Positions 37,501 through 48,788 of a stretch of 64,000 bases of DNA are shown here, one piece after another. Within the stretch, counting starts at the first letter, position 1. The number at the start of each line of letters is the position of its first letter. This stretch comes from Parietaria judaica. Lineage: Eukaryota; Streptophyta; Magnoliopsida; Rosales; Urticaceae. Position numbers and translations under genes: made by a program. The stretch lies in NCBI GenBank assembly GCA_954871525.1, contig OX940865.1, forward strand, positions 15,266,606 through 15,330,605, in the 5' to 3' direction. A model generated the notes under the pieces. The model was not told the DNA's origin. It saw nothing but the letters and a program-made list of their open reading frames with translations, and made no database searches.

Positions 37501-39169
37501 AACGCGCTCGGAAGAACGACCGAGGAAGCTACTAAGATGGGAAGTTCAAGGGGTCCAAGGAGATTCAAGTGAAGGCGCGTCGGAGGCGTACGTCCAAGCC
37601 TCCTTAAATGCGGCAGAGACGTGGTCGGCGAATCTGACGAAAGGAAGGCCGTACGAGCACTACCTGAGCGGGATATCCTCAGAGTGTGGCAGGCGACAAC
37701 GATAGTGGAGGTGCTTCTTCCTGATCTTGCAGAGAATGTCAGTGAGGACCACAACACTTTTCAGAAGAAGGACCACGTGAGGATCAACCAGGAGAACCGA
37801 ACCCTAGCTAGGGCAACTCGCCTATAAATAGAAAGAGGGATAACCATTGTGAACGATCGAATCCGGAAGACCCCAAAGAGAGAAAGAGAGAAAGAAAGAG
37901 CTTGTACTCAGAAAGTTGTAATCCGAAGATAATCAATATATACAAGAACACAAGAAGGATTCAAAGTATTCCTTGATCATTCTTGTATCGTTGATTCTTA
38001 ACACTAAAAAGAGGAAAAATCTGGACTCCTTTCGATAAACTCGGGGAGATAATCCTCGTGACTGTTTGTTCGTATTTTTGCCCTCAACAACTTACAGGCG
38101 CAATTGACTACAACGTCGGTATATTTTCTGCTATTATCCCTTTGCATGTATATATTCTTTTATTCTGGTCTTTCAATGGTTTTCGTTAAGCTTTGACAAC
38201 TATAAGATTTGATCAAGACTAACTGTTGGGAAATGCTTGATAATCGCTTAATTATATACTAAGACTATCCGCTAATCATATCACGAAACATTGTAAGTAA
38301 AAAAATTATCATTTTTATAATATGACGAAAAATGACTAGGTTTGAAGCTTCATGGTTAGCAAAGATCGGGAGCCGAAAAAGACAATTACATGACAGAAGA
38401 CCGAGAGAGAGTATATTTTGCGAGGGTTTTACGAAGTTTAGTTCAAATACTTAAGAGCAAGAACTATGATAACATTAAAGATAGAAAACAATGTCTTTAA
38501 ATTTTAATGGAAGCGGTAAACATATTACAGAGGTGGAAAATTACATATAAATATAATAGAAATTGTAAGAAATGCCTATTTTGTGATAAAGGTTTAAGAA
38601 AAATGCTTATGTGTGAGAGTAAGTGGGCATTTTTCTTAAACCTCTTAGACAAAATGAGCATTTTTTAAAATAACCCTAAATATAAAGTTCAAAGGGAAAA
38701 CTTGTGGAAAAAAAAGTCAAGGTGGTGAACTGATATACTAAAAGAATTAGTAATAAAATATATACAAATAATTTCAAGGTGTATAATAGATTTAATCTTT
38801 CTTTAATTACACGTAAAAATTGTTGTTCAGATCCAAATCGATTCAGATATACAAGGCAAACAACATTTGGAAGAAGGCACATGAACGACTGTACTGAAGC
38901 TACAGCGCTTCTATGGATTGTAAGTGTTTAATAATTTGAATTCTCTACTTATATATCATTTACAATCAAATTAAAAAAAATAACCATATATATTTATTAA
39001 TACATAAATAAAAGACTGATGATGTTGAAGCAGAAATGTTTCTTCAGGCAGTTCTTCAACTCGGTTGCTAAAGTTGATTATTTCACATTGAGACATGGCT
39101 TCATCTCGGTAACCAAACTTAACCCTAATAAATTATTAAATATTTCAATAATTAAACTTTAGCAAGATT

Positions 39170-39213
<44 letters not shown>

Positions 39214-42200
39214 TGTAATAAAACAATTCAGGCTCACTTGTCAGCGAGGCACAACAACTTCAATTTCCAACAATACATAAAGAGAAGCTTGGAGGAAGAT
39301 TTCAGGATTGTGGTTGGGATAAGGTTGAGGAATATAAAAAAATACTCTTTATAATCAATATACAATCATAAACTCTTAGCATTCATAATTCAACGTGAGT
39401 AAACCGACGGATACGTCTGCCCATGCATGCGGATATGCGGGCAGAGTTTGCCCGAAATCTAGCATTTAGGGGCCGGTTCTTGACCTATTGTTGTTTTTCA
39501 TTTTAAAATGAAAGACTTCAATATATTTATGCTTGTTCTTCTTAAATAAACCATTTGTAGAAATAATTCGCGTAAGTTAACACCCAAATCTATATTTCTT
39601 TGGATTTTTTCTTTACTGTCGAGCTTCGGCTTCTAGCACCTATTTTTCCTGATTTTTCGTCCTATTTTTTTAAATAAATAGGTGCTCGATTGTATTTTTT
39701 TTTTAAAAGGCGGGTTACCTTCCCTCAATGGGTTGCCGGCATCCAAGAATAAGCCCACGCGCAACCCTGGATGGGCTTGCCCGTCCCGTAAATATCACCG
39801 TCTATTTGTAATTAATTTAACTGTATTTACATACTAAACCATCATGTATTTGTCTTGACAGCCCTCTAATGTGGTTTGTAGTTGTCATCTTATTGCTAGT
39901 GGATGTGCCTGGTGAGCAAAATCATTCATTTAAATTACAATTCATGAGCTTAATTGCTGATAAAATTATTAACAATTCTCTAATTATTTTTGGTATTCTT
40001 AATCAGCCTGGCATGTTTACACCTGGTTGTCCTATGTTCCAATGTTGGTAAGTTTTCATGATAAAAAAATAAATAAGTAAATAAATTTGCCTCAAGAACT
40101 TTCAAAATCTAGAGTCCTTGAAAATTTTAATTTATTTTTCAATTTATTCTCTATTTACTTTTGCAGATTGTTCTTGTTCTTGGAACCAAACTGGAAATGA
40201 TTGTAGCAAGAATGGCCCTTCAAATAAAAAAACAGAACAGTGTAATCGTCGGAACCCCTCTCGTGAAGCCGAACGATAAGCTCTTCTGGTTCGGAAAACC
40301 TAGATTCGTCCTAACACTTATTCATTACTCTTTATTTTTGGTAATAATTAACATACCCTTCATTAAATAATTAATTAATTAATCCCATTACTGTCAATGA
40401 TCATACTAATATATATACGCAAATTCTCTTGTGTAGAGCGCTTTTGAGCTGTCTTTCTTCATTTGGGTCACTGTAAGTACTTTTGCTTAATTAATTAAAA
40501 TTCGTTTGTAGCTAATTATATAGTTTTTAATCTACTTTTGATTAATGATCTATTAGGTTCAGTTCGGAATGAATTCTTGCTACCATGTACACAATGCCAT
40601 CGTCATAACAAGAGTTGTGTTAGCGTAAGTATAATTAATATTTTTAATGATTAATTAAAAGGCTAATTGGCTTATTAATGTACTACTATATATATTTCCC
40701 TTCTTTGCAGGGTGATAGTTCAAGTCCTTTGTACCTACATTACTCTTCCTCTATATGCACTTGTCACACAGGTAAATTATATGCCTTTCTTGAAATATAT
40801 ATAAGTATTCTTGTATTTTTATAGCTAGTTGATCAGTTCGAAAACAGGTTTCAACTTCAAACTACTAAAAATTCTAAAATATTCTTCTATCTAAAAAAAT
40901 ATTTTTTTATTAATTATAAGCTGTAGGATCATTATAAAGACATGTGTACAATTAAATATTGTTAAAAATTCTCTATGACATTCTATATTGTCAACGAGTT
41001 AGAGGTCACTCAATGGTTCTTCCTAGATTTATCTGAAAGCATAGATAATTGCAGCAAAAGTATTCAAAATTATTCTTAGTACATGCATATTTTCAAGTTT
41101 CTAATTGCATTGATACCCGAAATCGTAAAATATGCATTTTTCGAATGACTTTTCCCTTGTCAAAGTTAAGTAATTTAAAATATATATATGTAATATGTCT
41201 CACATTGAAATATCTAACAACAAAATTGTGGGAAAAAAATATATATGCTATATTGATTGTATGCGTGTCAAAAACACGATGTTGGTAAACAAGTGGGACA
41301 AAATCATTCGACTTTTGATTTTTAATCTGAGCAATTGAAAGTTTGAGAATATTTACGCCTGTTTTAATATCAGCAAAAAATATCTAGAATAAAAGTATTA
41401 GGGATAAAACAATTTTATAAAAGGGTTAAGAACATTAAAAATACTTAAAGTTTAGTCAAAGAACCTCTCGTGTATCCAAAGTTTAAAAGTGATTGCAAAA
41501 ATAACCAAAATCGCATTTACGGAGTTGACCACTCCTCCTCGTACCACCGTTAACTTACCCGATAACTCTGGCCACGTGGACATATCTATTTTGTTAAGTG
41601 TAATCAAGAGAGGTTCAATTAATTGTATTAAATAGTACTAATTAGGGGTGTAATTCGTTATTTTATCGTAAACGAGGCTACTGTGGGCTCCTCCACGTGG
41701 CAAAAATTGTTATGTCAGCAAACCACGTTTGTCCACGTGACCAGAGTTAACGAGCAAGTTAACGCCGTTACGAAAATAGAGTGATCAACTCCCCAAATGC
41801 GACTTTGGATATTTTTGCCACTACTTTTAAACTTTGAGTACACTAGAAGTTCTTTGACTAAACTTTTTATATTTTCACCATCATTAACCCTTTATAGAAT
41901 GAGAGAAGCTTTAATTTGTCACCAGATATTCCATCTTCTTTCAAAACAGAAAAAACATCTCGTCAAAATTTGATCATCGATAACCAAAAATATCGAGTTT
42001 GTCGTTTCTTGTTTGTCGTTTATAGATGGGCTCAGAGTTTAAAAGGAAGCCGTTAGAAGAGCAGACCGGAAACATTGTACGTCGGTGGCTGTACGATGTG
42101 AGAGAGAGACGGCGAAGCAATGCACATACGTCTCTCTCGCCTGAGTGGAGCCCTCGACGGAGTGCCGCAGCCGCCGAAGATCTTCCCTCGACCGCAAGCA

Positions 42201-42316
42201 AACCCTACAAAGGAGAGATCGTCGAAGTAGACGAAGACGAAGAACAAGAGCGTCGGAGCCAAGCACTGTCCGTTGCTTCACTGAGAGATCTAGTTTCGGA
42301 CACAAGGCGAGGATAA
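34535..42316 (+). CDS. MLO: MLO-like seven-transmembrane protein, diverged tail
   Basis: Fifteen exons keep phase with GT-AG introns: 34535-34660, 34756-34813, 35025-35260, 35354-35470, 36022-36082, 38831-38919, 39034-39108, 39232-39323, 39862-39911, 40007-40047, 40167-40340, 40437-40472, 40557-40624, 40711-40771 and 42026-42316. They give 524 residues. Exon number and phases match the MLO gene at 18074-22676, so the two are paralogues. Landmarks are [53 protein letters not shown] and [13 protein letters not shown]. The last exon has diverged: the calmodulin-binding region reads [18 protein letters not shown] (W449 kept, usual L replaced by I/V). The TPxTPS and EFSF motifs are missing. Intron 5 (2.7 kb) holds a solo LTR and intron 14 (1.25 kb) a long-TIR element. 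It is open throughout and may be functional, with altered calmodulin or partner binding. Confidence 0.9.
35866..35930. repeat. (CTT)n microsatellite
   Basis: About 65 bp of CTT trinucleotides in intron 4 of the plus-strand MLO gene, between exons ending at 35470 and starting at 36022. Confidence 0.96.
37237..38089 (+). mobile_element. Solo LTR in intron 5 of the second MLO gene
   Basis: The 853-bp element starts TGTTAAGATCGG, ends GCCCTCAACA, and has a perfect 5-bp target duplication, ACTTA (37232-37236 and 38090-38094). A TATAAATA box at 37823 and a following leader place its promoter in the same direction as the MLO gene. No internal retrotransposon sequence remains. It is richer in GC than the intron around it. 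Frames inside it, such as 37383-37757 on minus, have no known domain. Confidence 0.92.
38570..38663. repeat. Small hairpin in an MLO intron
   Basis: A left arm with AGGTTTAAGAAAAATGC and a right arm with GCATTTTTCTTAAACCT form an inverted repeat of about 37 bp with a 20-bp loop. It lies in intron 5 of the plus-strand MLO gene, downstream of the solo LTR. It is probably a very short MITE. Confidence 0.75.
39173..39210. repeat. (TA)n microsatellite
   Basis: TA tract about 20 bp upstream of the acceptor of exon 8 in the plus-strand MLO gene. Confidence 0.95.
41420..41893. mobile_element. Long-TIR Mutator-like MITE in the last MLO intron
   Basis: The ends AAGGGTTAA and TTAACCCTT begin inverted arms of about 170 bp. 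Paired landmarks are AAAGTTTAGTCAAAGAAC with GTTCTTTGACTAAACTTT, and GGCCACGTGGAC with GTCCACGTGACC. Between them is about 120 bp without coding sequence. A clean target duplication was not identified. It lies in intron 14, 130 bp before the acceptor of the last exon, and does not disturb the splice sites. Confidence 0.75.
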
Positions 42317-42791
42317 AAAACAAAACAAAAAAAGCACAACGTTTAGTTGTAGAGTTTATAGAAGTAGTTCATGTTCTTATTTGTTCATAGTTTGATTTGC
42401 ACAATATTATTTACACTTTTATGACATAATTGACATGTAAAGTTTACGACTGATCATGATGTACTTGTTGGAAGAAAATGAACATTTGACTTAGCATTGA
42501 TAGTGAGAATATAACGATAGGACTTTTTACGGAGTGACTGATCGGCGTGAACTTGCAAGCATGGTCGAGGAAAATGATTTACGTATGAAGAGAACACGAG
42601 TGTGAACATAGACAAAATAACAAGAAATTATGAGAAAACAACAAGAAATTATGAGAAAACAAAAATAACGTTAGCACAAATTGAATTGAAACCAATGATT
42701 TTCAAGAGAGTCGAGATAGTTTACTCGAACCAGAAAAAATTGATTGATATTTGTTGATGTGGAGATTCGTCGTTTTATTTAATACGACATG

Positions 42792-43019
42792 CAGTGGCGG
42801 AACCAGGAATTATGTACCGGGGGGGTCAGATATAATTTTTTGTCAAAATTTAAATTTGAGGGGGTTGTATTAAAATTTTGGTGAAAGTTAAGGGTGGTTT
42901 AAATATAATTTTATATATACTTACATTAGATTTTTTGAAAAATAAGGTATTATTTACACAATTTTTTTTTGGAGGGGGTGGTTTGAACCACACCCCCTCT
43001 CCACATACATCCGCCAATG
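42792..43019. mobile_element. hAT-type MITE with 8-bp target duplication, copy 2
   Basis: This 228-bp element starts CAGTGGCGGAACCAGGAATT and ends in a slightly decayed CCGCCAATG. It is flanked by a perfect 8-bp direct repeat, ACGACATG (42784-42791 and 43020-43027). It is the same family as 30304-30526, inserted in the opposite orientation. It lies about 480 bp downstream of the plus-strand MLO stop codon. Confidence 0.92.
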
Positions 43020-43099
43020 ACGACATGTCATGTCACATAAGGTTATGAATTAATTAACTTTGTAACTAAATAAATAAAAAGTTTAAAAAGAATATTTAA

Positions 43100-43560
43100 T
43101 ATTCGAATAAGCCCATTTACAAAGCCCAAAAGCCCATTAAGGCACCTAGCACATGTAAAGCTCACTAGCAGGAAGCTACTTGGCCACAGGCTCAAAAGCT
43201 ATCTGTCAATACCAGAAGGAAGGAAGGGCAAGATCGTCATATTTATTGTCCGGCTTCATCAATTCAAATTAACGAACGAATATGAGCACAAAGTCAAGAT
43301 TTCAACAGCTTTATTCGGTCAAGGATCCAGCTCGGCGTAATACACGCAGCAGTGGAGCACGTTTCAGCTTGAAAAATCAGTCTACCCGGTCAGCTCAGAA
43401 GGATGACTCCAAGATTCCAGGACGCTCAACAGATAGATTGAAGCCTATAAATACCAGCTTTTGATGAAGAATTACACACGCATACTTCCTGAAAAATATA
43501 CTAAGAGTTTTATGTCCGTCCAAATAGTGTGTTGAGAGATTTATTCGCAATTTCTTTCTT
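43100..43560 (+). repeat. Possible LTR remnant with TATA box
   Basis: A less AT-rich patch contains AAGCCCATT repeats at its start and CCTATAAATACC near 43444, followed by a leader-like stretch, as in many plant LTRs. The open frame at 43282-43464 has no known domain. No TG/CA ends or target duplication could be assigned. Confidence 0.35.
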
Positions 43561-45295
43561 TCTATATATTATTTTCTCTTACTTTACAAGATTGATGCCT
43601 GTAGTTATCCTTCCATGTCCATGAACCTCTATAAAAGATAAAATAAAATAAAAAAAACTTTGTCTCATTTATTCGCTTATATATATATATATATATATAT
43701 CAAGTGCTGGAGAGTTTGCAACACGAATGATCGAAATCCACTAAATCATACACTCAAAAGTCACATTGACTGTTTGGGGTGGGAATCCATGTCAACAATA
43801 TTTGAAAAATCTTTTTAGGCAATTTTGCTCAAACGGTCAGAGTTTCAGCCACGCCCAATGGTACGTAAACCATAGCTGCAAATAAGACATTTCATAACCT
43901 CATTTTAATATATTAAACACCGATAAAGGAGTCAAATTACCATTGAATCAAGTCAGTCTAAGCACGGAAAACCGAAGAAATATTACAAAAGCGAAATCGG
44001 CGCACACCTACAAACCACCACTAGAGAAGGCGCGAAACATACCGCACAAGGGAAAATTGTTGAGCTTTAACTCGAGAATGAGTTCTATCATTCATAAATA
44101 GCTATATGGAAGTAATATTCTTGCGCATTAATGAACAAAAAAGAGCAAAGGAAAAAGGCATATATAGTTAGACTTGGATCACTATGCTAGTATTTTCATA
44201 CTCGAGTCAATTGTTTGAATTAAATGCTTATCGACATGATCCGTCCTCTAAATAGATAACACATAAAGCTCTATAGTTATCAACAACGTTATTGCTTTTG
44301 CAAAATCCAGATTGGCACCCAAAAAAATGCATTTTCATCACCACCAAAAGTCACGTACATCAAAAAACACAAACATATGATCACATTCATGTTCAATTAA
44401 TGCTTTCATGCACGTGGGTAATTTTTTTGACCATTTCATTCGTTTAAAGTTCACAAACTGGACAATAGTATAAGACTTATTAAATATTGATCTTCGTCGA
44501 TAAAGAGAGCGCAAAGAGTACAAGGTAGACCAGCCACGGAGCCTGGAGTGACCCAGGGCTGGCACGTGCTTATGCTCGTTTTATATTGGACGAGAAGTCG
44601 GGAAAATAGGTGCTAGAAGCATGCATGTAATGGTTGGTCATGTAAATTTATAATTTCTTTTGTGTTTCCTAATTCAAATCGTAGCAAAGGTTGATATTGT
44701 TTTGACACTTCATATGTTTCTAGTCTCCATCGCTACGACTAATGTCAAAATGATAGAATATTTCGACGGTCTCAAATTGTACGTAGATTTTTTTGGTATA
44801 TTACATTTCTTTTTCAGATAAAAAAAACATATCGGATGATCGTATGCAAGTATATAATGTTTCATGCACGTGGTTTATTTATATAACCATTTTTACTAGC
44901 TCATTATAATTTATAACTCATTAACTCTTAGAAGAATAAAGAAAGAAAAATATAAAAACAAAAAGAGACGAAAAAGTAAATAGTGCAACAAATACACCTG
45001 AGAATTTATAGGATCCTACTACATATATGTGGCAATTATACAAGTGGGACATGCTATTATTTAGGAGCAAAAAAAAGCTGATTTTGCTTTGTTCTTATCA
45101 GCTTGACCACACTTTGGTATATCCTTGGAATGTTGTGAAGAAAATATAAGGCCCTTAAGTAAAATACATTTTTTGTTAATTTCTGGCCACAAAATCATCC
45201 AATAAACAATCAAATAAACTGGTTCCACCACTTTCTCAACTTTCCCACTTTCATTTGCATTCACTTGTTCTTCCATATTCTTTGTCACGGCATTG

Positions 45296-45299
<4 letters not shown>
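43561..45299. other. AT-rich intergenic DNA
   Basis: A TA tract lies at 43678-43700. Small frames, for example 44338-44565 on minus, have no recognisable domain. No gene is supported. Confidence 0.45.

Positions 45300-45331
<32 letters not shown>
45300..45331. repeat. (TA)n microsatellite upstream of the DUF1685 gene
   Basis: TA tract ending 54 bp before the start codon of the DUF1685 gene, so it lies in its core promoter or leader. Confidence 0.95.
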
Positions 45332-45332
<1 letters not shown>

Positions 45333-45385
45333 TTCTTCACAAAAAAAATAAAAATAAATTCCTTTCTCTTCTCCCTTGATTGTTC

Positions 45386-46338
45386 ATGGCTAAGAACACT
45401 TGCAATATTTGTCCCGTGGGAATCATGGATCGTCTATGGTTTCACCAAATCATTCTTCTCTCACAACCCAATATCATCTCTTCAGTCACACCGCAGTTGA
45501 CCGTTGAAGAAGAACCCGCGTGGTTCCATTCGCAACCTCCGAGCCTCTCCAATTCATCGATTGAAGTCGATGAAGATATCGAGACCGACCTTTCGCCGCC
45601 AGAAACGCCGCCAAAATCGCGAAAGGCATGTATATAATATATTCTACTAGAATTTTTTCCGTTAAATGAAATCGGTTTTAATTCATTTGTATAACACCCA
45701 AATTTATTTTCATGTTAATTAATTTTTCGTCTATTAAATTTGTTCTTCGTATTTTTGCGATCTCGATCTAGTTCGACATACAATTTCGCAAACACTTTAA
45801 TTTCTAGTAAACCAACTATTCAAAATATGCTCAGGAATACAAACTTTAGCTTCCCGCCATAACATTTTTAACGAATCTTTTTGTGCTTAAAATGCAGAAG
45901 GAAAAGCGAAACCGGTCTCACGCTTCTCTTTTGTCACCAAAACCCCGGTACCGGTTGGAGAAATCGATGAGCTGTCGGAGTTTGGGAGAGCTCGAGCTCG
46001 AGGAAGTGAAAGGGTTTCAGGATCTTGGCTTCACCTTCAAGAAAGAGCACATGAGCCCTAGGATGATGAGTCTCATACCGGGCTTGCAGAGACTGGACTC
46101 GCTGGGAAAAAGCCGATTAGGTCAAAAAGCCGGGGGATCAGAAGAGGGTGGCGAAAGCGAAGGAGATCAGAGATGCGACATACGCAGGCCGTATCTCTCC
46201 GAGGCATGGCTCATACGTAGACCGAATTCGCCATTGCTGAACCTAAAGATCCCGAAATTCTCGGAAACTACGGATATGAAGAAGCATCTCAAGTGTTGGG
46301 CAAGAAACGTTGCATGTGAAGTTCAACAAGTATTTTAA
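45386..46338 (+). CDS. DUF1685 family protein
   Basis: Two exons, 45386-45625 and 45898-46338, give 226 residues. The first encodes MDRLWFHQIIL and an acidic, Ser/Pro-rich linker ending in PPKSRK. The second encodes the DUF1685 core: SMSCRSLGELELEEVKGFQD, LGFTFKKEHMSPRM, SLIPGLQRL, RPYLSEAWLIRRPNSPLLNL, and the closing DMKKHLKCWARNVACEVQQ. DUF1685 is a plant-specific family of unknown biochemical role. The only donor that keeps phase 0 is AAG followed by GCATGT, paired with TGCAG, so the intron appears to be of the GC-AG class. The nearby GTATAT donor would put a stop codon at the junction. The gene looks intact and has its own AT-rich promoter. Start at 45386 is the first ATG in frame. Confidence 0.88.
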
Positions 46339-48250
46339 AGAGTGACTATTTTTGTTACTTTTTGGGGTTTCTAATATTATTTGAGAGTTATGAATTGTGA
46401 ATATACCAAAGGATTTAGGAGAGAGAGAGAGAGTTCTCTGAGCTGTGCTAAACTCTAGAACAGAGACGAGATACAAGAACTATATATGGTATTTTTATAT
46501 TTTTATTCAGGGAATAATTGAGCCAATTATATGCAACTGTAAATAAATAAGTGTTGATTGGAATATGTAACTATCAATAAGGAATATTTAAATGATTTCT
46601 TTAGTTTATTATGTGTTGATTCGTAGATAAATTTGGACCGTCGAGTCTCTATCTGGCGGTGCAGCTTTATAAACTGATTTTATTTCTTTATATTTTTAGT
46701 AATTGTATAATTGGAATTCCAAATCTTCAACGTAAACAAGATCATAATAAAAAATTCCATAATTTTAATATTAGCGGTGAATATTTAATAAATTTGAGAC
46801 GTAGTTACGAGAGGACTACAAAAAAATCAAATTATATTGATGAGGAGTTAGAATGCTGTTTAGCTCTCAGATTAAGAAGCACACTTGTCTTATAGATCGT
46901 TAGTCTAAAAAGTGGCTTTACTATTCATGGGAGTTCCCGGTGTAACAATCCGATTTCTCCGGTCCGGTAAATTGGGCTTCACAACAACCCGTTTGACTCT
47001 AACCCATTTTACAACAAAGAAGAAAGCAAAGAGGTTATTGAAGTTTTGGATTTCTGCAATATTATTGATGCTGAAATATAAAACATTAATCACGCTAATT
47101 AAATGAATCTGAAGTATAATTGCCACTTTCTTAACTCTGAATCGATTGTTGTAATCTTATAATAATCATTGCATCACTAGACAACAATAAAAATTAAAAA
47201 AAAAAAAAAGTGGAACTATGCGTTTATTGAGACAATTAATTTGTGTTGCTTTGATAGTTCGATGTTACACTACGATGGAAACGGGAAGAGAATAAATAAT
47301 ATATATATAAAAAGAAAATCTACTAACAATAAGTTGTATATCTAAAAAGCTTGGGAATAGAGAATCCTCTTTTTCTACAATTTCATCATTTTATAATTTT
47401 TTTTAATTCAACTTTTATTGATTAAATGACTCTAAATTAAATGACGCACCAAAAAAATAACATTTAGTACACATTAATAACAACTTTTTTCACACTCTCT
47501 TTTTTATGAGAATTTTGATTTTTTTTATTAAAAAAAAAAAAACTTCTTCCTGATACAACAAGTAACTTCCTCTCTAATTAACTTCACCTTAATAACTTTC
47601 TCTATCATTAACTTCACTTAACTAATTTTTATTGCTTAAATGTTTTTTTAGTTGATCTATGACTTTTGGATATGAATAGGTAGTGTGGTATTCGATTGAT
47701 CTATACACATGTATTACATAGAATGGTTTTCTCTTTCTTTTTTAAAGCCAAATTAATGTCTCTTGGTTTTTTATTTTTTATTTTTTATTACTTGCTTCGT
47801 ACACTTTTTAGGAAAATACAATTATTTTCCTTTTAACAAATTGACTTTATTTTAAAAAAATAATTTTCATAATTTATTTATATTAGAATTTTGTTTTCTA
47901 GGGTTTTGGTGTTCATTCAACCCTTTGGTTTACCCTCTTTAATGCATTAATCATAATGATAATATGTATTAAAATCATATATTTATGTACGTAGCTCTTT
48001 CAAATGGATATTTTCTCTACTATAAATAGAGATTTTGGAAGAAATGGATTACCATTCACAAAAAAGTTACTCTCATGTGTGTGTATATATTATTCTCTCT
48101 TTCTATTTTGCTCTATAATATATCAATTACAAACATACTATGTCAATGTGTTATAATGTTACTTTTGAGATTACATGATATTCTAATGTTTGTACGTTTT
48201 ACAATACAGGTTCTTTGTAATAAGAAGCCAAAAAAAGTGAGAGGGAGACC
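46339..48250. other. AT-rich intergenic DNA
   Basis: Frames at 46659-46895 and 46912-47106 have no recognisable domain. A TATAAATA box at 48021 stands before a small frame starting MRSWFKRVWTF at 48251, which ends at a GT about 50 bases on. This may be the first exon of a lost gene and is not annotated further. Confidence 0.4.
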
Positions 48251-48542
48251 ATGAGATCTTGGTTCAAGAGAGTATGGACATTTGGCATTGACGATTATGC
48301 TTGGTAAGCTTGTTTAGATAGTTTTCTCATGTTTATATATATGGATAGATATAGTACACCATCCAGTTTTTCAAGCGGTATTTTTTTATTTTGTTCCATT
48401 CCTTTTTGTTTTCAGTTTTGTAACTATTTGTTTTTTTTTCATCCTAAAATTTATTTATTATTCTTTGGATTAATTTGTTGTGAAATCTCCCTCTCTCTAT
48501 CTCTTTGTATAGAAAATTTTTGGGTACGGCTTCTGCTCGATT

Positions 48543-48788
48543 ATGGCACCGGCTGCAGATGGCACGCCGAGTCAGTCTACCGGTGTGGCCGGGTCGCCAA
48601 GGTTTGGGCTCTACGAGGTGGACTTCGGGTGGGGTCAGCCACGGAAGTTGGAGGTCGTTTCCATCGACCAGTCTGGCGCGCTGTCAATGGCGGAAAGTCG
48701 GGACGGCGACGGCGGAATCGAAATTGGCGTGGTGTTGGTGAGGCGTGAGATGGAGATCTTCAATTCTTTATTCTGCGAAGGACTCTAA
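48543..48788 (+). pseudogene. BAHD acyltransferase C-terminal fragment
   Basis: The 81-residue frame contains GSPRFGLYEVDFGWGQPRK, VVSIDQSGALSMAESR and GGIEIGVVL. The DFGWG motif at residues 27-31 is the structural signature of plant BAHD acyltransferases. The surrounding wording matches the anthocyanin/flavonoid malonyltransferase branch. Intact members are about 450 residues and carry the catalytic HxxxD motif some 230 residues earlier, which is absent here. The frame upstream of the fragment is closed. It is a truncated copy with no catalytic capacity. The last 15 residues are not family-like. Confidence 0.85.

Noticed and set aside
37383..37757. 124-codon minus-strand frame
   Set aside because: It is antisense within the solo LTR of the MLO intron and has only a Ser/Arg/Leu-rich composition.
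42039..42323. Minus-strand open frame
   Set aside because: It is the antisense shadow of the last MLO exon, which fits the upstream exons in phase.
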